A DNA stretch of 45,002 bases, taken from positions 1 through 45,002 of the IMG/VR virus record IMGVR_UViG_3300031566_006752. The stretch is one strand, 5' to 3'. This DNA comes from a virus. Positions 23,025 to 29,514 of this stretch are shown here, one piece after another. The notes beneath the pieces were generated by a model. That model did not search any database. It was not told the origin of the DNA and saw only the letters and a list, made by a program, of their open reading frames with translations. The first letter of the stretch is position 1. Every line of letters starts with the position of its first letter. Made by a program: the position numbers and the translations under genes.

Positions 23025-23689
23025 TTTTCTTCTTTTAATAAAATTTCGTCAACCATACCATAATCTTTGGCTTCCTGTGCAGTCATCCAGAAATCTCTGT
23101 CTGAATCTCCTTCTACTTCTTCGAAGGTTTTACCGGAGTGTTTAGCGATGATTTCATAAAGTTCTTTTTTCATCTTTAAGATCTCTCTAGTAGTGATCTC
23201 AATATCTGATGCTTGTCCTTGTGCTCCTCCAAGGGGTTGGTGTATCATTACCCTTGAGTGTGGAAGCACTGACCTTTTTCCATCAGTTCCTGCACAAAGT
23301 AAAACGGCTCCCATTGAAGCTGCCATTCCTGTACAGATGGTGGCAATGTCACATTCGACATATTGCATGGTATCATAAATTCCCAATCCCGCATGAACCG
23401 ATCCTCCAGGGGAATTGAAATAAATTTGTATGTCCTTTCCTGGATCCGCAGAAGCTAAGTAAAGCAACTGTGCCTGGATGATATTTGCAACGTAATCGTT
23501 GATTGGTGTTCCAAGGAATATGATCCTGTCCATCATCAACCTGGAAAATACGTCCATGGATGCGACATTCAATTGTCTTTCCTCAATAATCGTTGGCGAA
23601 ATATAGTTATTATAAGCCGCTGTGATGTTGTGTAAAGACATGCTTGTGATGCCCCTGTCCCTTGCAAATAATTCAAAATCTCTGTTCAT
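23021..23689 (-). CDS. clpP: ATP-dependent Clp protease proteolytic subunit
   Basis: 222 residues from the ATG at 23689, which overlaps the upstream stop (ATGA). Catalytic Ser125 (GMAASMGA), His150 (SRVMIHQP) and an Asp near 203 (SDRDFWMTA) are visible, with the SPGGS turn. It forms the barrel protease that works with ClpX/ClpA-type unfoldases. No unfoldase gene is seen nearby, so it may use host ClpX or act alone. Confidence 0.9.
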   Translation of the reverse strand: MNRDFELFARDRGITSMSLHNITAAYNNYISPTIIEERQLNVASMDVFSRLMMDRIIFLGTPINDYVANIIQAQLLYLASADPGKDIQIYFNSPGGSVHAGLGIYDTMQYVECDIATICTGMAASMGAVLLCAGTDGKRSVLPHSRVMIHQPLGGAQGQASDIEITTREILKMKKELYEIIAKHSGKTFEEVEGDSDRDFWMTAQEAKDYGMVDEILLKEEK

Positions 23690-23874
23690 GTTATTGTGTT
23701 TTTTATTATACATATTATCATGGATATTATCACGAATACTATCATTCCTATGGATCCAAAAATGGAAATATTAAATAAACTTATGTGTAATTTTATTCCT
23801 ATTAAAACCCATATCAAATATAGAATTATGGAAACTATCCAAATTTTTTCTCCTGTAGAAAACACTTTTTTCAT
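23686..23874 (-). CDS. Two-span membrane protein
   Basis: 62 residues, almost wholly hydrophobic after residue 11, with two spans. It precedes clpP with a 4-nt overlap and so may place ClpP activity near the membrane, but this is speculation. Confidence 0.6.
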   Translation of the reverse strand: MKKVFSTGEKIWIVSIILYLIWVLIGIKLHISLFNISIFGSIGMIVFVIISMIICIIKNTIT

Positions 23875-24305
23875 ATGACTCTAAATGTTTGTGATTCCAT
23901 TACTGGCCAGAAATATTTAGCATCATTAAATCCTTCATCATCAGGAAATTTAGAAAGATAAAAATCTCTATCCTTTTCAATTAAACGAGCTCTCATGCCC
24001 CTATGAAAATTTTCGTCTCCTAACCACCAAGGTTTGTTACCATCACTTTCAGCTTTAAAGTATTCATATTTCGTATTAATTCCGTGTTTTACTTTAGAAA
24101 CCCTTAAGAACGTATCGAAATAAACTTTAAACTCATTTGTAAAACCAACCCACATTTTAACTGCTGGGTGATTTGCCCATCCAGCACTTCGTCCTTCAAG
24201 AACATTTAAAATTTGTGCAGCTTCTACAACTTGTTTCCAACAACGTTTTTTATCTAAAACAACTGCAGATTCTAAATATCCTTCGTAAGGTAAAAATGTT
24301 TGCAT
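23871..24305 (-). CDS. Pyrimidine-dimer DNA glycosylase-like protein
   Basis: 144 residues from the ATG at 24305 (MQTFLPYEGYLESAVVLD). KKRCWKQVVEAAQILNVL and GWANHPAVKMWVGF follow the pattern of the Pyr_excise/MSMEG_6728 family, which contains proteins related to T4 endonuclease V. It may repair UV dimers. The assignment is by overall pattern; catalysis is not proven. Confidence 0.7.
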   Translation of the reverse strand: MQTFLPYEGYLESAVVLDKKRCWKQVVEAAQILNVLEGRSAGWANHPAVKMWVGFTNEFKVYFDTFLRVSKVKHGINTKYEYFKAESDGNKPWWLGDENFHRGMRARLIEKDRDFYLSKFPDDEGFNDAKYFWPVMESQTFRVI

Positions 24306-24317
24306 ACTTTTTATTTT

Positions 24318-24349
24318 GGGTAAATATAACAAAAATAATTGTAACGAGG
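24318..24349 (-). promoter_or_regulatory. Repeated phage promoter, site 6
   Basis: CCTCGTTAC, T-rich, GTTATATTTAC, 12 nt before the glycosylase-like ATG. Confidence 0.55.
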
Positions 24350-24355
24350 AAATGG

Positions 24356-24427
24356 TAGCCCGTAGGGGAATCGAACCCCTGTTACCAGGATGAAAACCTG
24401 GCGTCCTAACCCCTAGACGAACGGGCC
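24356..24427 (-). tRNA. tRNA-Glu(TTC)
   Basis: Acceptor GGCCCGT/ACGGGCT, anticodon arm CCAGG-TTTTCAT-CCTGG. Normal-sized D-loop. Confidence 0.92.
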
Positions 24428-24429
24428 AT

Positions 24430-24510
24430 TTATTTGGAAAGTATTCTTGCCCACCCTCTTGCTATTAGGTAGCTTAATCCCCAAATTCCTATAATTATTA
24501 GTGTAGCCAT
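24430..24510 (-). CDS. 26-residue membrane peptide
   Basis: MATLIIIGIWGLSYLIAR followed by WARILSK. One membrane span. It ends 2 nt before tRNA-Glu. Confidence 0.45.
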   Translation of the reverse strand: MATLIIIGIWGLSYLIARGWARILSK

Positions 24511-24514
24511 ATTA

Positions 24515-24712
24515 TTAATTATAAAAAACAACAGAATCTCTTGTTATGGTATGAAGACCATCCTCTTCAAATTCAATTCTATCAAAATAAATAATTTCTT
24601 CTTTCACCTCAACTTTAGGTTTAAAATCAAGGTGAATTGGCGGAGATTTTTGTATGGTGTAATCCGTAATAAGCAAAAATCCACCTAATAAAAATATAAT
24701 TATTGTGCTCAT
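24515..24712 (-). CDS. Single-pass membrane protein
   Basis: 65 residues from the ATG at 24712; a longer frame would start in tRNA-Leu(TAA). One N-terminal span (IIIFLLGGFLLI), then a charged domain. Confidence 0.55.
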   Translation of the reverse strand: MSTIIIFLLGGFLLITDYTIQKSPPIHLDFKPKVEVKEEIIYFDRIEFEEDGLHTITRDSVVFYN

Positions 24713-24714
24713 AG

Positions 24715-24800
24715 TACCCGGAGTGGGAATCGAACCCACACGGCCATTACTGGCCACTGGATTTTAAGTCCAGCGCGTCTACCAATTCCGCCACCCGGGC
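24715..24800 (-). tRNA. tRNA-Leu(TAA)
   Basis: Class II. Anticodon arm CTGGA-CTTAAAA-TCCAG, acceptor GCCCGGG/TCCGGGT. Confidence 0.92.
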
Positions 24801-24881
24801 AGGTAGTTAAATTTAACAATACAGTCTAACCCACGATCGTTGCTGCAACTGCACCCCATTCAGCTTTTGGGTGTTAAATAG

Positions 24882-25099
24882 AGACGGGGGACGGATTCGA
24901 ACCGCCGACCTCCAGGTTGTTGTACTTCCTCCTTACCTTCAAATCTCTTTTTTACAATTACCAGGGAGCGACCCCAGATCAAGCAAAATGACCTAAATGA
25001 TGATTTATCAGAAGTATCGATACCCATACTTAAAGCTTAATGCATGCTCTTTAAGATGTCATCGATCCTGACGCTCTGTCCGGGCTGAGCTACCCCGCC
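24882..25099 (-). tRNA. Interrupted tRNA with about 143 nt in the anticodon loop
   Basis: The 5' part is acceptor GGCGGGG, D-arm GCTC-10nt-GAGC and stem TCAGG. The 3' part is stem CCTGG, T-arm GGCGG-TTCGAAT-CCGTC and acceptor CCCCGTC. All stems pair. Between TCAGG and CCTGG lie 150 nt instead of 7. The insert forms local hairpins, such as CTTAAAG-GC against GC-TTTAAG, and TAAAT-CATC-ATTTA. The expected terminal G of a group I intron is not at the right place and 143 nt is short for that class. The anticodon cannot be read. Confidence 0.6.
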
Positions 25100-25282
25100 A
25101 TTCGTATTTCAGAACTCCAGAACGGAGCACCGTGGAACCTTTCCTCACTTTCATAAATATCGGTCTACCACACATTTGGGTAACAACTCCCAATGCGAAC
25201 TGTTTCGTCTGCCCAGGTTGCCTTAACGGCTGGCTTACTTATCAGTTCAGGCTATTAACAACACAACAAAGAACGTTAACTG
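25100..25282 (-). other. Structured leader of the interrupted tRNA
   Basis: No gene. A boxA-like GTTCTTTG (25267-25274) begins it, and hairpins such as CTCC-GTTCT-GGAG follow. It joins tRNA-Tyr to the interrupted tRNA. Confidence 0.3.
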
Positions 25283-25365
25283 TGGGGAGAGGAGGATTCG
25301 AACCTCCGAAGGCGAAAGCCAATGGATTTACAGTCCATCCCATTTAACCACTCTGGAATCTCCCC
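25283..25365 (-). tRNA. tRNA-Tyr(GTA)
   Basis: Class II. Acceptor GGGGAGA/TCTCCCC, anticodon arm ATGGA-CTGTAAA-TCCAT, T-arm GGAGG-TTCGAAT-CCTCC. Confidence 0.92.
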
Positions 25366-25620
25366 GTTTGATGGGTTAAAGTTGCAACTAAAACCCATCT
25401 AAATGACATCAACCGCCGTTTTATCTATCATATCTATAATTATTATCCATATTTGATTTTCTAATACCGGATTTTTATAAGTGATATTAAGGTAATCAAG
25501 GACCAACAATTCTCCGTAGAGAATGAATCTAATTAACATTTGGCTAACAGCTTTCTAGAACACTGCCGGATAAATCGTTTACCTTGCTCTCATCTGTACT
25601 GGTATGCACAGCAAAAGCGC
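25366..25620 (-). repeat. Structured leader of tRNA-Tyr, copy A of a duplicated unit
   Basis: No gene. It shares with 25828-26090 a hairpin unit ending CTGTTAGCC (25542-25569), a CGGCGGTT box followed by AT and TTAG (near 25400-25419), and a perfect hairpin (GATGGGTT/AACCCATC) directly before the tRNA. Confidence 0.45.
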
Positions 25621-25624
25621 ATGA

Positions 25625-25692
25625 CGTGGGAGTTGCACCCACTTCTCCTTGTGTATAGACAAGGTGACTTACCTAATAGTCTAAATCAAAAG
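25625..25692 (-). tRNA. tRNA-like sequence lacking an acceptor stem
   Basis: D-arm GACT-8nt-AGTC, a hairpin CCTTG/CAAGG with an 8-nt loop (TCTATACA) and T-arm GTGGG-TGCAACT-CCCAC are present in order. The flanks do not pair and the T-loop lacks TTC. It is either a decayed tRNA or one with a displaced acceptor half. Confidence 0.4.
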
Positions 25693-25721
25693 GTTAACGA
25701 AACCTAGTTGAATCAAGTATT

Positions 25722-25731
25722 TTCAAAGAAC
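25722..25731 (-). promoter_or_regulatory. BoxA-like element
   Basis: GTTCTTTGAA on the minus strand, then AATACTTGA. Nearly the same 20 nt recur at 26080-26100. The sequence matches rRNA-leader boxA, which binds NusB/NusE for antitermination. Confidence 0.5.
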
Positions 25732-25742
25732 TCTTTCTTTAG

Positions 25743-25827
25743 TGGGAAGGGAATGGACTCGAACCATCGAAGACCTGAAGGCCACCCTATTTACCATAGG
25801 GCCCGTTTGCCGCTCTGGAACCTTCCC
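25743..25827 (-). tRNA. tRNA-Tyr-like (GTA) with G33
   Basis: Class II. Acceptor GGGAAGG/CCTTCCC, anticodon arm CCCTA-TGGTAAA-TAGGG. Position 33 is G instead of the near-universal U, and one extra base separates T-stem and acceptor. It may be a duplicated, degenerating Tyr tRNA. Confidence 0.7.
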
Positions 25828-26090
25828 GTAACGTTAGGAAGATTCGCGTAATCTTCCTAACTAAGTGAATTAACCGCCGTATTTCCATGGGCTAACAGAT
25901 TTTCGAAACCTGCTGGGTCGGCTCTTAATAGTTTCCTGATGTGGCATATGATCCTCCACCTTGCGGTTTCCTCATGAGCATAAGCACCTCCACTACTCGT
26001 CTGCCAAACGGCCGTCTGCTGTTTTGGAACAACGTAATTGGTCACCACAGACGAACATCTTTAATTCTCTCCCAGTTAATTCAAGTATTT
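25828..26090 (-). repeat. Structured leader of Tyr-like tRNA, copy B of a duplicated unit
   Basis: No gene. It repeats copy A features: hairpin unit ending CTGTTAGCC (25890-25915), CGGCGGTT box (25872-25880) and a 12-bp hairpin GTTAGGAAGATT/AATCTTCCTAAC (25835-25863) just before the tRNA. Confidence 0.45.
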
Positions 26091-26100
26091 TTCAAAGAAC
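26091..26100 (-). promoter_or_regulatory. BoxA-like element
   Basis: GTTCTTTGAA followed by AAATACTTGA. It begins at the stop codon of the preceding gene and leads the copy B unit. Confidence 0.5.
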
Positions 26101-26354
26101 TAATACAACCAGTTAATCACTGATTCATATCTAAAATCACTATCTTCATTTAACTGCTCCAATTCTTCTTCTGTCATCTCCCTTCCGTCATATTCTGCGT
26201 AGGATATAAAGGCATCGCAAAAGTCTGGAGCATCTCTGTGATCAATATCTTCTATTTCAATGCTTCCGATTTTGGAGTAATCAAAAATAAATTTATTTCT
26301 AGCATTCTCTTTTTGATTGTGCTCCCAATTTTCTATAGTTTTATCTTTTGACAT
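26100..26354 (-). CDS. Acidic hypothetical protein, TAG stop
   Basis: 84 residues from the ATG at 26354, chosen because it overlaps the upstream stop (TAATG). Strongly acidic (YDGREMTEEELEQLNEDSD). No family recognised. Stop codon TAG. Confidence 0.6.
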   Translation of the reverse strand: MSKDKTIENWEHNQKENARNKFIFDYSKIGSIEIEDIDHRDAPDFCDAFISYAEYDGREMTEEELEQLNEDSDFRYESVINWLY

Positions 26355-26500
26355 TAGTTCAACCATATATCTCGTTCAACACACCAAGTATTCATTTTCA
26401 TTCCAATGTTAAACCAAACGTCAACGTCGGTTTGAGTGTTGGCATTTTGAATCCTCTTGCAAATAAAATCGGCTATTTTTTGAAGAATCTTTGTTTTCAT
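26354..26500 (-). CDS. Small protein leading a two-gene unit
   Basis: 48 codons starting MKTKILQKIADFICKR and ending TAA that overlaps the next ATG. It follows the promoter at 26525-26560. Confidence 0.55.
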   Translation of the reverse strand: MKTKILQKIADFICKRIQNANTQTDVDVWFNIGMKMNTWCVERDIWLN

Positions 26501-26524
26501 TATGTGTTGTTTTGTTAATCTGAG

Positions 26525-26560
26525 GCTAATATAACCATAATTACCGAAACGAGAAAATTT
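26525..26560 (-). promoter_or_regulatory. Repeated phage promoter, site 7
   Basis: CTCGTTTCGG then GGTTATATTAGC, 24 nt before the 48-codon gene. Confidence 0.55.
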
Positions 26561-26588
26561 TTAATTAAAAAAGTAGAGAAAATTTAAG

Positions 26589-26671
26589 AGTGTATTGAGG
26601 ATTTGAACCCCGTGTCCCGAAGGACGCCTGTTTTTCAGACAAGTGTGTATACCAATTTCACGATGAAACAC
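26589..26671 (-). tRNA. Class II tRNA with GAA anticodon, degenerate
   Basis: Loop CTGAAAA in stem CTTGT/ACAGG gives GAA (Phe), but a long variable arm (GTCC-TTCG-GGAC) and D-arm AAATTGG follow the Leu plan. Acceptor and T-stem contain mismatches. It may be a Leu tRNA with altered anticodon. Confidence 0.55.
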
Positions 26672-26693
26672 TACTTAGTTACTACTACTATTG

Positions 26694-26778
26694 TGGAACC
26701 AAGAGGACTCGAACCTCCGACCTCTGGTATTTCACACCAGCGCTCTACGCGTATTGCTACCATCTGAGCTACGGTTCC
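26694..26778 (-). tRNA. tRNA-Phe(GAA) with 12-nt D-loop insertion
   Basis: Acceptor GGAACCG/TGGTTCC, anticodon arm CTGGT-GTGAAAT-ACCAG, T-arm GGAGG-TTCGAGT-CCTCT. The D-loop is 20 nt instead of 8: GCAATACGCGTA follows the conserved GG. Confidence 0.8.
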
Positions 26779-26857
26779 ATAAAGACGAGGAAAACCCTAA
26801 AGTTTATTACGATGAGAAGTCTGCCACCAAAAAGGCAGCCACAACAACCCGTCAGTG

Positions 26858-26930
26858 TGGGGAGAGGCAGAATCGAACTGCCGACACATGGATTTTCAGT
26901 CCATTGCTCTACCAACTGAGCTACCTCCCC
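26858..26930 (-). tRNA. tRNA-Phe(GAA), normal
   Basis: Acceptor GGGGAGG/TCTCCCC, anticodon arm ATGGA-CTGAAAA-TCCAT. Standard cloverleaf. Confidence 0.93.
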
Positions 26931-26934
26931 ATAG

Positions 26935-27014
26935 TGGGATGAGACGGAGTCGAACCATCACAGCCAAGGCGGGGGTTTTACAGACCCTTGGGCTCACCCA
27001 TGCCCAGCCATCCC
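26935..27014 (-). tRNA. tRNA-Tyr(GTA)
   Basis: Class II. Acceptor GGGATGG/TCATCCC, D-stem GGGC/GCCC, loop CTGTAAA. One mismatch at the foot of the anticodon stem. Confidence 0.85.
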
Positions 27015-27021
27015 ATAATAG

Positions 27022-27105
27022 TCACCGGTACGGGGGTCGAACCCGTGTTTGTAGCTTGAAAGGCTACTGTCCTAAGCGCAATGCAACCGACTAGACGAAC
27101 CGGCG
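27022..27105 (-). tRNA. tRNA-Glu(TTC) with 12-nt D-loop insertion
   Basis: Acceptor CGCCGGT/ACCGGTG, anticodon arm GTAGC-CTTTCAA-GCTAC. The D-loop carries GCATTGCGCTTA after the GG, at the site and with 9 of 12 bases of the tRNA-Phe insertion. Confidence 0.8.
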
Positions 27106-27112
27106 ATTAATA

Positions 27113-27156
27113 TGTTAGCCATTTTTACTGTTTTTATACAGTTTTAGCTAACATGT
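27113..27156. repeat. Inverted repeat at the end of the HNH gene
   Basis: ATGTTAGC and GCTAACAT enclose a second hairpin ACTGT/ACAGT. It covers the HNH stop and may be its terminator or an element boundary. Confidence 0.5.
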
Positions 27157-27591
27157 TAGTCTATTTTTATGATTTCTTCCTCTAAATGTCGGAGTTTGAG
27201 AATGGCAATTTGGACAAAGAATTTGTAAATTTTTTAATCTATTGTCTTTATTATTTCCATTTATATGATCAAGCTCCAAAACTAAAACTTCTTCAAACCA
27301 TTCTTCCCCTTGACCACATTTTTCACATTTAGGTTTTTTGTATCCTTCAGCAATCAATCTATTTTTTAAATTATAAGATCTCATGTTTTTCTTTCCTGAA
27401 AAAACATCTTCTAAAAGAGTAACAAGTTTTTGCGTTCCTTTGCCCCCTTGATTTGGTTTCCAACATTCAAGTTTTAAAGCTCTTCTTTTAAAAGTTTGAT
27501 ATGGAATTCCTACTCTTTTTGCTGCTAATGACATTGTTGCCTCTTCATTACAGGCTTTAATAATATCATCCATTAATTCTTTTTCACTCAT
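27148..27591 (-). CDS. HNH endonuclease, probably homing
   Basis: 147 residues from the ATG at 27591. An N-terminal helix-turn-helix (AAKRVGIPYQTFKRRALKL) is followed by a zinc-bound HNH: CEKCG, LELDHINGNNKDNRLKN, CPNCHS. Such stand-alone HNH genes are mobile in phages and often land in tRNA or intergenic sites. Stop codon is TAG, with read-through reaching TAA after 11 residues. Confidence 0.85.
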   Translation of the reverse strand: MSEKELMDDIIKACNEEATMSLAAKRVGIPYQTFKRRALKLECWKPNQGGKGTQKLVTLLEDVFSGKKNMRSYNLKNRLIAEGYKKPKCEKCGQGEEWFEEVLVLELDHINGNNKDNRLKNLQILCPNCHSQTPTFRGRNHKNRLTC

Positions 27592-27637
27592 GGTAAACAC
27601 TTTATTTTATATATCTAAGTGTCTACCAAATTTTAAG

Positions 27638-27722
27638 TGACCTCGGAGAGACTCGAACTCTCACTCCCTTAACGGGAACTAGGGCCTAAACCTAGCGCGT
27701 CTACCAATTCCGCCACGAGGCC
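27638..27722 (-). tRNA. tRNA-Leu(TAG)
   Basis: Class II. Acceptor GGCCTCG/CGAGGTC, anticodon arm CTAGG-TTTAGGC-CCTAG. Its 5' part overlaps the stop of the DUF1593 gene. Confidence 0.92.
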
Positions 27723-29170
27723 AGATGTCTTGGTACAGAAGGAGGAATGATATCTATGAATGTTTCAAACACAGATATTATCACTCTTTTGTACCTTGTT
27801 AAAGATGGATTTCCATTGTCTGTTACTGATAATATTATGTGTATCTCTGTATTTTCTGCATCTAACGGAATGTTCACATATGATTGTTGAGATGTTGGAT
27901 TGTCTATCGTCACATTTCCATTATATGTTCCTGGCTCTTTATAATACCACCATTCGTAACTTAAAACATCTCCATCAGGATCGGTTGCAGTTGATGATAG
28001 GTTTATTACATCTCCTTTAAACGCATCAATGTATAAAATTTCATTATCCACTATCGGAGGGTGATTAACATTTTCATATGAAGGTGTCAAGCTCCAATCC
28101 ATCATAGCCGCAAATTCATTTTGAAAAGGTTCCCACCACCTAAATATTGTTGCATATTTGCTTGTGTATCCGTTCCATGTATCTTCAGCCGGTCCATACA
28201 TATAATATGGATCAAAATCACTTTCTGCATATTCCCTTTGTCTTGGGGGTCCTAAATTAAGATAAGACCGTATACCTGTGACTGGAACTTTTGTTGAACG
28301 TCCACCCCAACTCCCGTGCCAAGGTTGTTCAGGATCATTAAGTCCATTGTTTACTAAGTATAACAAAACTGGAGTATCTCCTTCTTTTAAATATCTTCTC
28401 GGAGGATACATTGCACCTAAAACTCCATGACTTCTTACATTGTTATTTGCCCATTCATCACTAGCAAAGGAAGGATCACCTTTCGCACATTCTCCACAAA
28501 AAGGATAAAAATAAAGTTGTTCATCTGCTATGGGATCCATTGCACAAAACATATTGTCCCATCTTAAATACCAAAGATCTGGATAATGAGAGGCATCCAT
28601 CAACCAAGCACCACTATCATCTTGACCAGCATTATCTAATACTCTTAATTTACTTACAGCATTATTAACTGCGTCAACCCCTTCAGTTTTTCTTATGTGT
28701 TCCAACGCCTGAGCTAAAACGGCTCCATCGCCCCATATACTTATCCAAATCGGTCTATCATCATCTCTATTGATTGCATCTATTATTATTTGAGCTCCAT
28801 CTGAAATAGGTTCTTCATTTAATGCATAAGCAGTACCATAGTCTGCAGGGCCAAGTGCTGTTACCGATCTTAATGATTCAGGAGAAGGATACCCATTTGC
28901 ATGAACAGATAGGTTAGGTAAAACGATTTCATAAGCATCTATCACATCGTAAATAGGTTCCACAAACCTGTAACGCATATTGTGAGAGCATGTAGCTACC
29001 AATCCTTCGATGTCAAACATATATGAATATGTCATTAGTCTGACTAAGCTCATCGCATCATCTGTTTCTTTATTGGGATCAATGTTTGGGTCTGCCAAAA
29101 CAATTAATCGGTGTTGGCCAGAAACAAATACTGCTATGAATAAAAATAAAATTATGAGGAACGATCTCAT
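27701..29170 (-). CDS. Secreted DUF1593 (nucleoside-hydrolase-like) protein
   Basis: 489 residues from the ATG at 29170 (MRSFLIILFLFIAVFVSGQ signal peptide). Residues 22-310 follow DUF1593: LIVLADPNIDPNKETDDAMS with an aspartate cluster as in nucleoside hydrolases, SIWGDGAVLAQAL, YLRWDNMF. The C-terminus (NHPPIVDN, DPDGDVLSYEWW) is the beta domain usual after it. Family members are secreted and linked to glycan use. The frame runs on into tRNA-Leu(TAG) and stops at TAG; the real fold ends near ISVFE. Confidence 0.8.
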   Translation of the reverse strand: MRSFLIILFLFIAVFVSGQHRLIVLADPNIDPNKETDDAMSLVRLMTYSYMFDIEGLVATCSHNMRYRFVEPIYDVIDAYEIVLPNLSVHANGYPSPESLRSVTALGPADYGTAYALNEEPISDGAQIIIDAINRDDDRPIWISIWGDGAVLAQALEHIRKTEGVDAVNNAVSKLRVLDNAGQDDSGAWLMDASHYPDLWYLRWDNMFCAMDPIADEQLYFYPFCGECAKGDPSFASDEWANNNVRSHGVLGAMYPPRRYLKEGDTPVLLYLVNNGLNDPEQPWHGSWGGRSTKVPVTGIRSYLNLGPPRQREYAESDFDPYYMYGPAEDTWNGYTSKYATIFRWWEPFQNEFAAMMDWSLTPSYENVNHPPIVDNEILYIDAFKGDVINLSSTATDPDGDVLSYEWWYYKEPGTYNGNVTIDNPTSQQSYVNIPLDAENTEIHIILSVTDNGNPSLTRYKRVIISVFETFIDIIPPSVPRHLASWRNW

Positions 29171-29189
29171 TTTTATTTTATTTATTTGG

Positions 29190-29262
29190 TCGAGGTGGCC
29201 GGGCTCGAACCGACGGCCCCGTGCTCCCAAAGCACGTAATCTACCAACTGATCTACACCTCG
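29190..29262 (-). tRNA. tRNA-Pro(TGG), copy 1
   Basis: Acceptor CGAGGTG/CACCTCG, anticodon arm CGTGC-TTTGGGA-GCACG. 19 nt upstream of the DUF1593 ATG. Confidence 0.92.
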
Positions 29263-29302
29263 AAAATATGGCAGCCAACCCGCCTAATGCAGGCACTTAC
29301 CA

Positions 29303-29322
29303 TAAAAAATTAGCTAATTTTT
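29303..29322 (-). terminator. AT-rich hairpin between Pro tRNAs
   Basis: AAAAATTAG/CTAATTTTT palindrome followed by T on the minus strand. Could be a weak terminator or spacer hairpin. Confidence 0.35.
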
Positions 29323-29323
29323 G

Positions 29324-29396
29324 TCGGGGTGGCCGGGCTCGAACCGACGACCTCCTGGTCCCAAACCAGGCACGCTACCAACTGCGCTACACCCCG
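29324..29396 (-). tRNA. tRNA-Pro(TGG), copy 2
   Basis: Acceptor CGGGGTG/CACCCCG, anticodon arm CCTGG-TTTGGGA-CCAGG. T-arm CGTCGG-TTCGAGC same as copy 1. Confidence 0.92.
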
Positions 29397-29432
29397 TTTT
29401 GTAGTCTTTCCCACTGTCACTCATCTCGACCA

Positions 29433-29505
29433 ACGGTCACGGGAATCGAACCCGTACCTATACCCCTAATGGGTAGTGACTTGCCATTTGTCCATTCCGG
29501 CAGTG
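29433..29505 (-). tRNA. Degenerate tRNA-like gene, possible TTA anticodon
   Basis: T-arm ACGGG-TTCGATT-CCCGT is perfect. The anticodon hairpin pairs as TACC/GGTA around loop CATTAGG; a central reading is TTA, but U33 is A. The acceptor ends pair poorly. Identity uncertain. Confidence 0.4.
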
Positions 29506-29514
29506 TTGATTCAG

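Noticed and set aside
24882-25099. Group I intron in the interrupted tRNA.
   Set aside because: The insert is about 143 nt, short for the class. No G sits at the required 3' splice position with a 7-nt loop, and I could not see the conserved core.
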